The notes: a model not told the origin generated them from the letters alone. Positions 33,790-46,126 are shown, counted from the first letter of the stretch. The stretch: 64,000 bases of DNA from Cheiracanthium punctorium (GCA_038373885.1 JAWZYV010013180.1:1-64000), one strand, 5' to 3'. A program made the numbers and translations.

Positions 33790-35950
33790 AATTTATATAT
33801 TTTTGAAACTTGGGGAAAACACTAATTGGGTATGTAGTTGTATGAAACAGAAAAGTTCCCCCCTTCTTGGGGTGCTGCGTCCCCCCTTTGCCCCTCTCAA
33901 AAGGTCACTTTTTTAGATTTTCACTTCTATCTCAAAAACCGTTCGTCTTAGCAATAAAAGGTCAATTACAAAATGAAAGCTGATAAAATTTCCTACAAGA
34001 CTGTAATTGGTTATTTTTTTCTAGTAGCTTCAGAGATATGTTTTAGATAAAATCGCAAATTTTTGGAAAACGCTTCTTTTTATCCCGATTTTTAACAAAT
34101 TTTGTCTTTTAACTCTTCAACCTTCAGTTTTACAGCAATTGTAACTTTGTTTCATAACAAAGTTGTACAATATTCAATTACCTTTAAAGTGAGTTATTTG
34201 TAACTTTAAATGAACAAAAGTTATTGCAATTTGAAATTTCAATAAATTTAGCAAATTCGAATGAAAACTACATTGCGCGTCAAGGTACGACAAAATCTAG
34301 GAAAAAAACTATACAGTTTTGAAAGGTGAGGAAAACATTGATTGGGGATGTAGTTCTATGAAACAGAAAAGTTCGCCCCTCTCGGGGTGCCGCGTCCCCC
34401 CCTTTGCTCACCCAAAAGGTCACTTTTTTAGATTTTCACTTCTATCTCAAAAACCGTTCGTCTTCGCAAAAAAAAAATCCAATTACAAAATGAAAGCTGA
34501 TAAAATTTCCTACAAGATTGTATTGGTTATTTTTTTTTATGTGTAATAGCTTTCGAGATATGTTTTCGACAAAATCGCAAATTTTTGGAAAATGCTTCTT
34601 TTTATCCCAATTTTTGACCAATTTTGTCTTTTCACTCTTCAACCTTCAGTTTTACAGCAATTGCTTTCATAAAAATTTATACAGTTTTGAAAGGTGAGGA
34701 AAACATTGATTGGGGATGTAGTTCTATGAAACAGAAAAGTTCGCCCCTCTCGGGGTGCCGCGTCCCCCCCTTTGCTCACCCAAAAGGTCACTTTTTTAGA
34801 TTTTCACTTCTATCTCAAAAACCGTTCGTCTTCGCAAAAAAAAAATCCAATTACAAAATGAAAGCTGATAAAATTTCCTACAAGATTGTATTGGTTATTT
34901 TTTTTTATGTGTAATAGCTTTCGAGATATGTTTTCGACAAAATCGCAAATTTTTGGAAAATGCTTCTTTTTATCCCAATTTTTGACCAATTTTGTCTTTT
35001 CACTCTTCAACCTTCAGTTTTACAGCAATTGCTTTCATAAAAATTTATACAGTTTTGAAAGTTGAGGAAAGCATTGCTTGGGGATGTAGTTGTATGAAAC
35101 AGAAAAGTTCCCACCTCTTGGGGTGCCGCTTCACCCCTTTAGCTCCCCCCCCCAAAAAAAAGGGCCTTTTTTTTGGATTCTCCCATTTATCTCAAAAACC
35201 GTGCATGTTAGCAAAAAAATGTCAGATACAAAATGAAATCTGATGAAATTTCCTACAAGATTGTTATGGGTTATTTTATTTAGATGCAAAAGCTTTCAAG
35301 ATATACATCTTAGAAAAAATCGCAAATTTTTGGAAAATGCTTCTTTTTATCACTATTTCTCACTAACTTTGCCTTATAGCTCTTCAACCATCAGTTTGAC
35401 AGGAATGGGTTTAAAGCAAAGTTTTAAAGTATACAATTGCCTTTAAATTTAATTTTTATATGTAATTGTATTTTTAAGTGATCAAAATTTACAGCAAATT
35501 GAAATTTTCAATACATTTTAGGAAATTTGAATAAAAAGTGCATTGTGCATCAGAGTGCAAGAAGAAACCTAGGAAAAAGCTTATAAACGTTTGAAGTTTG
35601 GGGAAAACACTGGTTGGGTATGCAGTTGTATGAAACAGTCTCTAGGGGTGCCACGTCTCCCCTCTCCCTCAAAGATCCCTTTTTAGATTTTCATTTTATC
35701 TCAAAATTGGTGCTTCTTAGCAAAAGCATGCCAATTACAAAATGAAAGCTGATAAAATTTCCTAGAAGATTATAATTTTTATTTTTTTATGTATCGAATT
35801 ATTTATTATTTGATATCTTTATTATTAGTATTTTTTCTATATCGAATAGCTTAGAGATATGTTTTAGAAAACCTCACAAATTTATGGAAAACGCTTTTTT
35901 TCATCCCATATTTCGACTAACTTTCCTTCTAGCTGCTGATTCTTAATTCA
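33790..35950. repeat. tandem array of 368-540 bp units
   Basis: At least five units start near 33797, 34316, 34684, 35052 and 35589. Each begins TTTTGAA...GAGGAAAACATTG or similar and contains ATGAAACAGAAAAGTT, CTATCTCAAAAACCG and ACAAAATGAAAGCTGAT. Units 34316-34683 and 34684-35051 are 368 bp and appear identical. The flanking units are longer by about 150 bp and more diverged. An inverted scrap of the same unit (GGAACTTTCCTGTTTC) is just left of the BEL LTR at 36666. Confidence 0.85.
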
Positions 35951-36688
35951 GAGAATCGAACGGTCGAATTATCAAAATTTGTAATCTCCTTTTTTCAAGA
36001 AATTCCCCTCTCTTCTGTTAGATTTCCCTTATCTTTAAATCATTATCCGAAAGTCTGGGAAAATTCTTCAAAAGACGGCCAAGTGAAATGAGCGGGGATA
36101 ACAAAGAACAATTTGGAACCAGAAACTGGGGGTGGAGAGAACTAAACTCATCGCTCTCTCTAGTTTATATGAAACGAGAACCAGCTCCAGGAACAGTAAT
36201 ATTGCTAATTTCATGAGGCTGCATTCAAACTTGCAGAAAGAAATACACACATGAGAAAGTAAGTGTTATAATTATGCAGTAATTTTTTAATTAATTTTGC
36301 TGTAATTATTAATTCTGATGATGAATGATCACTGAAATGCAAATGTCAAAGTACATAATATTGAAGAGATGTATTGCATTACAGAATTCTATTCATGTAA
36401 AAAATATCACTTTCAAAACATTTTTTGGGGAGTGGGAGAGGGGGTTAATTTAGACTTTAGTACTAACATTTATGTGTTAAATATGCGTTTATATACGAAT
36501 AAAATTTAACTAGTTAAGCAGAAACAATAGGCGGAATAAAATTAAAAAAAAACGAAATAAAACCAAATCGTACACTTATATAATATAAAGTATTATTGAA
36601 AAAAAGAACCGTTTTGCATTAAAAAAATTTTTGGAGGAAAGGGGGACGCACCCCCCAAGGTAGAGGAACTTTCCTGTTTCTTAATATT
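35951..36688. other. interior of foldback element left of BEL
   Basis: AT-rich, no gene recognised. The last 50 bases are a reversed piece of the tandem unit, which places the BEL insertion next to an inward-facing unit. Confidence 0.4.
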
Positions 36689-37130
36689 TGTTACGAAAAC
36701 CACCTTTTGAAATATTGTATTTTATTTTTTTTTGCATTTCAATTTGTCTGTTTAATATTGTTCTTGCATTTCATAAAAATTGTTTTTTTTTATGTCCAAC
36801 AGATGGCGTAACCATACTGTGTGTGAAAAAAAATGCTTATGCGTTTCCTTTTTGTTGTTGTGTGAATAAGCGCGGAATTTTTGCGCGGTTAAGTTTTTAA
36901 TGTAGAAGTATTATTGAATGTGCTATGCTTCTGAAAAGTAACCTTTCTTATAGTTAATGTCTGGTGTGGTATTTACGTGTGTGCATTATGTGGAATATGT
37001 AAATTTTAAGAAAGTACCCTTTTAATTTAACTTAGAGTTTTGTGAAACAATATATTACCAAAAAATGCAGATTTTTTCTTTCCACGAAACCACGCACACC
37101 CTTTTTCAGGATTCAAATCATCACTACCCA
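36689..37130 (+). mobile_element. BEL/Pao 5' LTR
   Basis: It runs TGTTACGAAAACC to TCACTACCCA (TG...CA). The last 44 bases recur without change at 52164-52207 beyond the copia insertion, which identifies them as the surviving end of the 3' LTR. The gag start is 308 bp downstream. The expected 5-bp target duplication was not found, so the start is tentative. Confidence 0.6.
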
Positions 37131-37437
37131 TCAGTTTTAATAGTGCATAATGTAAACTATTTTAATGTAGAACCAGAAGTATATTTAGTTTTGTATTTTG
37201 CTTTGATTTGAAGTATAGCATACAGTTTCGGTTTCAAATTTAAGTGTTTCGCTTTGTTTTCAAAAGCGGATATGAGAGCTTTAAAGCCAATTAAATAGTT
37301 TTTTAACTTGTTTATGATATTTATGATATTTTGTGTTAAATCAGAACTACTTTGTCAAGTGTTACGTTTTGATTTTTAAGTTAAGTACATTATTTTGATT
37401 TCGTAGTTGAGTTACGATTTTGTTTTTAAAGAATATT

Positions 37438-38301
37438 ATGGAAGGTTTAAAAGCTTTAAAGCTAAAACGTGCGGGTTTGCGCATCTCTTTTACTAAAACT
37501 GCTAATATTTTGAAATCGGAATTGGTAAAAGAAGATTTTTCTGTAGATTTATTGCTGGATAAATTTACGAAATTAGAAAATGTAAATTTAGATATTAAAA
37601 ATCTAGATGATCGAATTCTTGATTTATTATCTGAGACCTCAGAGGAGGAAATAGCGGAAGAAATCGAGAATCGCGAAGTGTATTCTGATGATTTTATAAC
37701 TCTTACTAGGCAAATTAATGAAAAATTAGTGGTTTCAGAGGAAGTTAATGTAGATACTAGGTCAAATGGTGGCTCTAGTAATTGTTGTAATAAAATTAAG
37801 CAGTACAGACTTCCCAAAATTGAATTGAAGAAATTTGATGGGGAATTAATAAACTGGTTACCATTTTGGTCTCAATTTGAAAAAATTCAGAATGACTTAG
37901 ATTTGTATGAGAGTGATAAATTTTCTTATTTGATTCAGTGTATGAAGCACGGATCACGCGCTAAAGAATTTATTGTTATCCGGTTGTATTATTTAAAGTT
38001 ATCCGGTGACTTCGGAAAATTATGATAAAGCTGCAATAGCTGTGAAAGACCTGTTCGGGAAACCGGAATTATTGGTAGAGGTCTATGTTAGGGAATTAAT
38101 TAAATTAATTATTTCCAATGTCAAAGCTGATAACAAAGATAAACTACCTCTAGATAAATTATATGATAAAATTGAAGCTCATTTAAGGGCGTTAGAATCT
38201 TTGGGTTTAAAATCGGACGAAAATACGTCGTGGTTGTTCCCAATGGTAGAGTCGTGTCTGACGGAAGATGCTCTAAAGGCTTGGCAGAGGAGTTCGCTCT
38301 T
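37438..38301 (+). pseudogene. gag: BEL/Pao gag, first part
   Basis: The start ATG at 37438 opens MEGLKALKLKRAGLR, the usual N-terminus of arthropod BEL Gag. A coiled helical region follows, then the DUF1759 core with LPKIELKKFDGE, WLPFWSQFE and KFSYLIQ. A frame change near 37990-38010 moves the rest (NYDKAAIAVKDLFGKPELL) to another frame. The reading continues to SWLFPMVESCLTEDALKAW and is cut at 38301 by the hAT insertion. The remainder resumes at 43165 after removal of the insert and one copy of CTCTT. Gag packages the element RNA in particles. This copy is inactive. Confidence 0.85.
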
Positions 38302-38901
38302 CAGGGTGTCCAGCAGAATTGTTAATAAAAATTCAAGCACATTTCAAGGATTTCAAGGCTTATCGCGAAATTTTTCAAGGACCCTTGCGAAACTAATTTC
38401 CACCATATTTTTCAAAAGTCTGTCACTCTAGCAAAGAAAAATAACCATGCTTCCAAGCACAAATAGAATATATTTATGTTATGAATACTACTAAAAATAT
38501 TTTTTTCTTTTTTCAATTTTAAGCATACTTATTTAAATTGGTTGATATCCAGATCAGAAGCTTCATTTTCGGCAAAACCACATGACATCTGTTGCATATT
38601 AAACCTAGCCTTTGAATACCATATGAACCATAAACTAAAATGCTAAATATACTTGCAATTTACAGCATACATTTTTTTTTTTTTTTGTAAAATACTCAAA
38701 AGATCAAAACTAGTATGATTTCTGATTGTAACCATCACCATCATGCACGTAATTATAGTTAATTTCTTTTCAATACTAAACAAAAATATAAAATTGATTT
38801 TAATAAACATTTTAATAATATCAGATTTTGAACAAAATACAAAAAGATTATTACATAACACCAGGTACACATTTACCAATTAGTGCATTTTAAGAGATGC
38901 C

Positions 38902-41175
38902 CTATGCAAGTTTATCTATTTGATCTTTAATTGCCTGAGCCTCTTCAAGAATTTTGGCTCTTTTTGTTTGCAGTTCTCTCACAATCCGTTCATTTAGTTT
39001 CCGTTTTTCGCGTTCTTCACTTCCATTATTCTTCACTTTTTTCCTTTCTTTAAGTGCTGTATTGTACCTATTATATGCCTTTTTAGCATCGGAGAGCAAA
39101 CTTTTAGTTAAGAGCACATTTTCAACCCCCCCATAAGTATTAACTGCATCATACACTGTACGAAAGCCAATTAGAGTTTCCTCTCTCATATTTTCAATCA
39201 GTACTTCCTTGTTCACTGAGAATCCTCTCTCTACTGTTGCATTCCCATGGGAAAGAATAAGTATCATTTTTAAAAAATGGCAAGTCTCCTCATATTCATT
39301 TCCCAGCTTTTTTATTACTTTTATCCAGAACTGATCTAAGCCTTCTGTCTTTCTGGAATATGCCTTCATCTCATTGCAAATCTCTTCTTGCGACAATATC
39401 TCATCAAACTGGCGCTGAACTTTGTCAGCAAAAATGGTGCTAATTCTGTTTTTTTCGGCTAGATGTATTAGCAGTCTCTGCAGTCTTTCTTTGCCTACTG
39501 CTGTAACAGCAACTGCTGGATCCAAACAAGAGACATATCTTGTCAGTTTTACCCCTAAAGGGGAACGATCCTGCAACCTGTTGACGATTACCTTTAGTGC
39601 TGCTCTACACTCATTCTTGAAGTATCCAACTTCAAGTTCAGTGGCCTTACAACTTTTTAACTGCAGCTGTGTTACCATGCCTACATTCACCTTCTTGGCT
39701 GGAAGCAGGTTCTCTGACTTCTCAACATCTACCTCTCCACTTACTTTTTTAGGCTCAACAAAGCGCTGAGCACACGCAATAACTATATCATTGATTGCAG
39801 CATGTAAGAAAGGAACGAGAGGAGAGTTTGACTGAAATTCTGTCAAGAATGGCTTCAAGTCTGATGAAACTGTAATAAAAAATCCTAATTTTGCTCCCAG
39901 GAGAGGATCCTTCAAAAACTTCTTGACAGTGTGGAAGCTAGCACACGTTGGCATCTTCTTTTCAATCTCTGGTGCTTCCACAAACTTTTTCAGGTTTGGT
40001 AGAATTTCAATGGCCCTATGTGCAACATCAATATTTTCCAGCCACCGCACTGCACAAAATTTTTTAGGAAATACAGATGCATTTGTAACTTCAATGAAAA
40101 TACCTCTACGAGCTGGTGAGTTTTTAAACAAGTTATAGATAGCCCTCAGAAAAGCCACTAAATTCCACCCAGTCTCATCCATGGCAGCTTTGAAGGCACA
40201 ATGAATTGTGTGGAGTCCACAAGTCCCTATTTCGAGCAGTTGTTCACTGTTTCCACAATCCTTTGTAAGAAAAGTGTTTAAGTCCTTTAAAAACTTTTTG
40301 TTAACATTTGGACCATCTAGCGAAACTTGGAGGAGCTTTTTTTTGTCTGTGAAGGACAACCCAGCTAGGAAAGCTTCCAAAAGGTGAGCAGAAGTTGATC
40401 GATGCAGAAAAACAGAAGTGAAGTATCTTGTAGTCACTTCATCTTTGCTTTGGTCCCAGAAGCGGACAACTAAATCCATTTGCTGGCTCTGACTGATTTT
40501 ATTAAGAGATTCATCGAAAGCTACAACAAAGTAATCGCATGACTGGAGCAACCTTTGTAACTCCTCCCTAAAATGATGAGCCAGGCCGAACACAATCATA
40601 TAGCTTATTTTGGTTCTTTCTAGTTGCATGCTTCTTGCAATTTCGGAGTCTGGAAACATTAATTTCATCATCTTCACATCACAGGCTGCCTTTCTCAATG
40701 AAGTATGCGTGTAGACGCTCTGCAGGCACCACAACACTTCTGCTCGTAACTTCTTTTCTTGCAACGTAGACAAATTTTGTAAGACATTCTGTTTCAATGA
40801 AACTGCAGAGGGCGAAGGATACACATCTGAGAATATAGATTCTGTAGTGAGCACTGAAGAGCTACCATGAGCTTCACCAACAGAGGAAGTTGACGACGAA
40901 GTAGTGGCCACAGGGTCTTGATTTGATGATAAAATCTGCACAGAATTGACATAATGTGAAAGGTTTGACCCTGAATGAGACCTTTTCCTATGTCCTGAAC
41001 CTTTTGAGTGGCTAATCAGAGCAGAACGTCCCATCGTTCTCACATCTATGCTTGCTCCAGGACACAGCTTACATTTTGCTAAGAATATGTCATTGCCCAC
41101 TCGCATTATCCATGAAGATAGCTCAGGATCTTCAAGCCAACGATCTTGAAAACGAGTTTTACCATGTTTCCCCAT
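38902..41175 (-). CDS. hAT-superfamily transposase, full-length and open
   Basis: A single frame of 757 residues, the only long intact gene in the window. Residues 8-65 form a BED-like zinc finger: C35 and C38 in CKLC, H56 and H62. Residues 65-130 are Ser/Thr-rich linker. The catalytic RNase H-like fold shows FDES (D221) and SLDGPN (D287), then CGLHTIHCAFKA (319-330) before the all-helical insertion and AVRWLE (375-380). The third acidic residue was not pinned down. The hAT dimerisation segment has NATVERGFSVNKE around ERGF at 649-652. A lysine-rich coiled coil fills 705-757. The ATG is preceded by a TIR-proximal leader, and no intron is needed. The enzyme would bind the element's ends and cut and paste it. 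No stop or frameshift is seen, so it may be recently active. Confidence 0.9.
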   Translation of the reverse strand: MGKHGKTRFQDRWLEDPELSSWIMRVGNDIFLAKCKLCPGASIDVRTMGRSALISHSKGSGHRKRSHSGSNLSHYVNSVQILSSNQDPVATTSSSTSSVGEAHGSSSVLTTESIFSDVYPSPSAVSLKQNVLQNLSTLQEKKLRAEVLWCLQSVYTHTSLRKAACDVKMMKLMFPDSEIARSMQLERTKISYMIVFGLAHHFREELQRLLQSCDYFVVAFDESLNKISQSQQMDLVVRFWDQSKDEVTTRYFTSVFLHRSTSAHLLEAFLAGLSFTDKKKLLQVSLDGPNVNKKFLKDLNTFLTKDCGNSEQLLEIGTCGLHTIHCAFKAAMDETGWNLVAFLRAIYNLFKNSPARRGIFIEVTNASVFPKKFCAVRWLENIDVAHRAIEILPNLKKFVEAPEIEKKMPTCASFHTVKKFLKDPLLGAKLGFFITVSSDLKPFLTEFQSNSPLVPFLHAAINDIVIACAQRFVEPKKVSGEVDVEKSENLLPAKKVNVGMVTQLQLKSCKATELEVGYFKNECRAALKVIVNRLQDRSPLGVKLTRYVSCLDPAVAVTAVGKERLQRLLIHLAEKNRISTIFADKVQRQFDEILSQEEICNEMKAYSRKTEGLDQFWIKVIKKLGNEYEETCHFLKMILILSHGNATVERGFSVNKEVLIENMREETLIGFRTVYDAVNTYGGVENVLLTKSLLSDAKKAYNRYNTALKERKKVKNNGSEEREKRKLNERIVRELQTKRAKILEEAQAIKDQIDKLA

Positions 41176-43164
41176 TATGATAGCAAACTACCTGTAGGAA
41201 GAAAATAAGAATGGCTGTTAGCGAAAATTATAAACTTTACCATATTAAAAAGAGAAAAATTGCAACTTCTGATTTTTATTTTTATTTTCAAAATAAGGAC
41301 ACTAGGTAAAATACTTTTATAAAGCTACAATAATAATGCACTCTTATTTATGGCTTTTAAAACTTGAACCTTGCAGAATTTGCTGATGAGTGAAAAAATT
41401 TTTGGAATAATTTTTCGTTTAAATTCTGAATGTTTAGATTGTAAAAATGTCTATATAGTACAGTTTGTGCAGCACTATTTTAAATATTTTTGAAATTCTT
41501 TTACTTTTTGTTTGTTTATTTTTTATTGAACATAAGATATGCTATTACAAACATATTAGTCTAAAAAAAAGTTACTGTTTGCAAGAAATTAATCTCAGTA
41601 TGCCAGACAAATAATTTAAAATAAATCAAAACTGAATGGTAAATAAGTTTATTGAAGCATTTTTCTTTGGAAGGGTCTTTCAGGGATCAAGCTGCAGTAG
41701 CATTTTTCGCAAAATGCGACGAGTTGTCCGAAAATGCAAAAATTAAAACATTGTCTGTCGCGAAAATGCAACAGACATTTTTTAACTTCCGTTTTCTCTG
41801 AAAACAGAATTTTCTGATTCCCAGAATATCCGTTACGCACTTTAGCGATTGTTCCTAGAACCTCAAAACACAAGTGTCTCATTGTAAGAAATTACTTTTC
41901 AAATTGTTAATATTATTTTTCTGTTTTGTCATTTTTGCATTTTCATTTGCATTCGAAATGCTGGTAAAAGCAATTTAATTTTAATTGGTGTCACATTAAT
42001 TTATAAGCAGCTAATTTTCTTTTAGCATTTTGCTACAGCTTTTTTCTAAATTTTAGCACTTTTGTTACAGCATTTTTTAACCGAGCTTAAACTCTCTTTT
42101 TACAAATTTCAATTTTTATTTTGTTGATTAACCCTGTCTCATGAATGCTTCATGTTACAAGAGGTGAAAATAATAAAATAAAAATTAAATATATATATAT
42201 ATATATATATATTTATTTAAAGGAGTAAAATAAAATGCATACCTGCCAACATCCTATTTTTGAAAATCTTACGATCTCATATACTTTAAAACTAAAATGT
42301 TAAGGACAAAGCATAAACATCCTAATAGCAATCCCAAAGCATAAACAAACAACAAGCATCAATCTCCTCCCGATTGGAAGGGTGTTTTTTTTTTTTTTTT
42401 TGGTGGGGGCGGGGATTACTTCGCCGAAAAATCGTACAATCAGGTCGTAGGACCACACAATCTTACAAAACACTTACAATCCGTACATTGTACGGCTCCG
42501 TATATGTTGGCAGGTATGAAAACGTAATAAAAAATAACATGGTTTTACTTAAAAACTAAGAAGATAAAAATAATTTTTTTTATTGATATCCGGAAACATT
42601 GATTTATGGCTGTAAAAGCAGTAAAAGAACGGGAGGGGGCACTCATAACATATTATTAATAGTAAAGGAAATAATTTTTTTCTCCTTAGTTTGTTTTTCA
42701 AATTAAACAGTGTTAGCATTTTTTCATCGACAATACGACATTTTACGGTAAGTAAATAAGTGGGTACTTACTTTCTAAAGTACGTTCGAAGGCTGGAACG
42801 ATTCACAGCAGAATATCTTCAATTATTCGTGATGCGCAATACGAAGACAAAACGCACGTGACACCGCCGACCACACGTTCAAACTGCAAATGAAGTAGAA
42901 TGGAGATGCTACCGCTCGAGGTGCTAAGTTGAGTGAAACACTTTGACGATTTTCTCCCTCCCCAGGACGATATCGAAGTGACGTCATTTTTCTTCCAACA
43001 CGTGACGATGCTCAATCCTCCCTACGACATGTGACTGAAATAGCCTCGCACTGATATCGTCCATTTCCCGATGCAGACCGGAAATTTCCCCATTTTCAAG
43101 TATAATTCCCGACGTGAAAAAATTTAAGTACATTTCCCGACTTTCCCGACAGCTGGACACCCTG
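41176..43164 (-). other. 5' leader region of the hAT element
   Basis: Two kilobases between the transposase start and the right TIR. It is AT-rich to about 42800, includes the nested MITE and a (TA)n at 42190-42211, then becomes GC-richer (42790-43160) with repeated TTCCCGAC/TTTCCCC motifs next to the TIR. The GC-rich part may contain the promoter and transposase-binding repeats. Confidence 0.45.
42238..42518. mobile_element. MITE with CATACCTGCCAACAT termini
   Basis: The TIRs CATACCTGCCAACAT and ATGTTGGCAGGTATG surround 281 bp containing CCGTACATTGTACGG palindromes. The flanks AAAATG/AAAACG are only a partial duplication. It is nested in the hAT element's leader. Confidence 0.65.
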
Positions 43165-43560
43165 CTCTTTAACCAGCCTGAAACAACTGATATTTCTCGC
43201 CTTAGCAATTAAGTTTTTGAAGTCTGAAGTAGAAGTTGAGGAAAGATTAAAATTGGCTCGTAGTGCACTCGATAATGGTAAAATTAAAGGTTATCATGAT
43301 AAAACTAGAAACGAAACCAAAAGTAAATTTAGGAAACAAGCAAATGTTCCCACGGCTACTGGTTTTTTAACAACCAAGGATCATGCTTGTATATTTTGTT
43401 GCAAAATGCATGATAGCAAAAATTGTTTTGAGGCTCGCTCATTAACTCTTAAATAAAGAAAGAATTTCTAAATTTAAAGAGAAGAAATGTTGTTTAAAGT
43501 GTCTCGAACCATTTCACATGGCAAATTCCGTGTAAAAAATTTGTTAGATGTTTTTCTTGT
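43165..43560 (+). pseudogene. gag: BEL/Pao gag, second part with zinc knuckle
   Basis: It continues the interrupted Gag with VEVEERLKLARSAL and FLTTKDHACIFCCKMHDSKNC, a CCHC-type knuckle spread as CX2CX4HX4C. A stop at 43207-43209 (SN then TAA) and frame changes at about 43455 and 43500 follow. A second knuckle-like CLEPFHMA..C and CFSCGKAH stretch is readable to about 43580 in other frames. Confidence 0.7.
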
Positions 43561-43680
43561 GGCAAAGCCCATTCAATTATCTTATGTCCAGAAATAAACA
43601 ATAGAGTAGAACCCCAGGTAGAAAAACCAATTGCAGAGCATTTACAATCGACCACTGCAGGTCAGGCTTGTACTTCGGAG

Positions 43681-44110
43681 GTAGAATTAATGACGTTACG
43701 GGTAAAAGTCGCAGGTGTTGATAAAATTAGAAATATTAGAGTTTTATTAGACTGTGGTTCACAGAAGTAGTACATTGCAAAGTCATTAGCGATTGAGTTG
43801 GGAATACCAATAGTTTCTAAAGAGACCATTGCTCATACTTTATTTGGAGGCGCGAGAACAGACCCAAAACTGCATAATAAATATCCTGTAAAATTCTGTT
43901 CCGCGACTCAGCATACTTTTCCAGATTTAGAATTTGACTTTTTGGACCAAGACGTAATTTGTGGAGATATACCTTGTATACAAAAAGGCCCTATTTTAAA
44001 GGAGTTAAAACGTAATAAAATTTGGTTGTCTGATCTGGGATCAAAATGCTCCCAAATTGAAATGTTGATTGGAAGTAATATTTAAGGAAAAATTCTCACG
44101 GGCCTAGTTA
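43681..44110 (+). pseudogene. pol: BEL/Pao protease region
   Basis: It reads VELMTLRVKVAG then LLDCGSQK (43746-43770), the D-x-G aspartic protease motif of the DUF1758 family. An in-frame TAG at 43768-43770 follows at once, then YIAKSLAIELGIP. The frame 43798-44085 carries HTLFGGA and IEMLIGSNI, the LIG-type C-terminal motif, before the next stop. Dead by nonsense. Confidence 0.75.
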
Positions 44111-44127
44111 AGTAATTAAAAGGGGGA

Positions 44128-45294
44128 TTGACCGCAGTTTGTACTAAATTAGGCTGGACAGTTTGCAGGAAATTTGAAGATTTTCCTACCCATACAGAGC
44201 AAAGTGCATCGAATTTGTGCGTTAGTTTAGCTGTCAGGGATTTCAATATTTACGACCTTTGGAATTTAGAAACCATAGGAATAAAAGATTCCGGCCAAAA
44301 TTTAACTAAAATTGCTGAGGAGGAAATTGCTCAGGAACAATTTTCGCATTCCCTTACTAGAAATGAAGTCAGTCGTTATTGTGTTGGCCTACCTTGGCTG
44401 GTTCACAACGAGGAACTGCCATCAAATCGGCATGTGGCAAAAAAACAATTGTTCAGTGTGACGCGAAAACTTAAGTCCCTGAACAAATATGAAAATTACG
44501 ACGGAATTTTTAAGGAATGGATGAACGAGGGTATAATTGAAGAAGTGCCAAATAATGAACTTGATTTAAAAGGACACTATTTGCCCCATCATCCCGTGTT
44601 CAAACCAAATAGTGTTACGAATAAGATAAGACCTGTTTTCGATGCGTGTAAAGTCGGCAGATCACCCTCCCTCAATGATTGTTTATTTAAGGGACCAAAT
44701 TTGATAGAGGATATCCCGTCTATTTTGTTGAAATTCAGAGAAAAATGCATCGGCGTAGCTTCAGATATTAAGCGTGCATTTTTACAAATCGCACTAAGAA
44801 AACAGGATAGGGATTTTTTAAGATTCTTGTGGTGAGAGAAAGATAATATCGTAAAGGTACTTCGCCATACAAGGGTAGTATTTGGAGTGACGTCTAGTCC
44901 ATTTTTGCTGGGAGCGGTGATTGCATACCATTTGTCACAAATGCCACCAGAACAAAGTTTTATCGCTCAAAAACTAGAAAAATCTCTGTACGTAGATAAC
45001 TGTGTGACATCAGTGGATAACAAGGAAGAACTCATAAATTTTATGAAATACTCCACTGATATTCTAGCTGAAGCCAAAATGGATTTGCGAATGTGGACCT
45101 TTGGTCCAATAAATAAGGATATAGAGTCGAAATTAAGTGATTTGGCCATAGAAACTACCTTAGAAAATTATGTATCAGTTTTGGGGGTTTTGTGGCACAG
45201 GGAGAAGGATAACCTTTCAATTACCATTAAAAATGAAACTATCAGAAAACTTATCCAAAAGAGAAATTTTGTCACTTATTCAGACCATTTATGA
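44128..45294 (+). pseudogene. pol: BEL/Pao reverse transcriptase
   Basis: The frame 44128-44835 gives the leader with WNLETIGI, the palm start LPHHPVFKP, IRPVFDACK, SLNDCLFKGPNL and DIKRAFLQIAL (first catalytic Asp). A TGA at 44833-44835 stops it. After a frame change the domain resumes at about 44880 (FGVTSSPFLLGAVI) and reaches SLYVDNCVTS, the YVDD-type box whose last residue is Asn, as is common in this family. It ends at 45294 in a frame overlapping the RNase H frame. Template-copying enzyme of the element, inactive here. Confidence 0.85.
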
Positions 45295-46126
45295 CCCCCT
45301 GGGTTTCTTATCACCTGTTGTATTGCAGGCCAAATTAATGTTACAAGAAATTTGGGCGGAAAAGTTGGATTGGGATGCTCCATTATCAGATCAAATCAAA
45401 AGTACATTTTTTAAGTGGTATAATAGTTTGGGAACTCTCGCTGATTTAAAACTTCCATGGCGCATAGGATTTGGAGAAAAAAGTTTTTGGGAACTCCATA
45501 TATTTTGTGACGCGAGTCAACAAGCCTACGCGACCGTAATCTTTTTGAGGTGTGAGCACAATGGAAAAATTTTTCTAAGTTTCATTGTTGCTAAATCAAG
45601 AGTTGAGCCATTGAAAACAATTTCCATCCCTCGTCTAGAACTCATGGCATGTGTTTTGGGGGCATGGCTTTCAAAATATGTGACAGAGGCCCTTTCTCTT
45701 GAAGATAACCCAAAATATTTTTGGACCGATTCTACCACGGCTCTGTCCTGGATTAAGAAGAACGACCTATGGGGGACATTCGTAGGTAATAGAGTTAAAG
45801 AAATTTGCACTCTCACCAAATTGAGTCAATGGGCGTATATACCGGGTCAATGCAATCCGGCTGATTTACCTTCCCGCGGATGCTCTCCTCTGGGGTTTAA
45901 GGAATATAATTGGTGGAATGGGCCTGTTTGGCTTAAAGGCCCTAAAGATAGCTGGCCAAAAATTGAGGTTAAGCCAGATGAAACTTTAGTTTTGTCTGAA
46001 TCAAGGAAAGGAGCTAATTTAGTCGTGAATATCAATACAGATTCTAAAGAAACTAATTGGTATGAGAAATTTTCTAAATTCTCGAAAATGAAGAGTTTTA
46101 GGTTGGGTAAAAGGATTCATAAGTAA
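45170..46126 (+). pseudogene. pol: BEL/Pao RNase H (Pao A17 region)
   Basis: It starts by overlapping the previous frame. From about 45270 it reads SLIQTIYDPLGFLSPVVL, then IFCDASQQAYATV (first RNase H Asp), IPRLELMACVLGAWL (Glu) and FWTDSTTALSWIK (second Asp), and VKEICTL, IPGQCNPADLPSRG. These are the Pao RNase H landmarks in order. It ends in TAA at 46124-46126. The frame change to integrase follows. Confidence 0.85.

Larger units (their letters stand above)
38302..43164 (-). mobile_element. complete hAT element with short TSD
   Basis: The TIRs CAGGGTGTCCAGC and GCTGGACACCCTG are flanked by CTCTT (38297-38301 and 43165-43169), 5 bp, or 6 bp if one terminal base is assigned to the flank. 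Classic hAT elements duplicate 8 bp, so this belongs to a short-duplication branch or has a variant transposase. The BEL gag frame reads straight across the site when the element is removed, which proves the borders. It is 4863 bp and carries the transposase gene at 41175-38902 and a nested MITE at 42238-42518. Confidence 0.85.
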
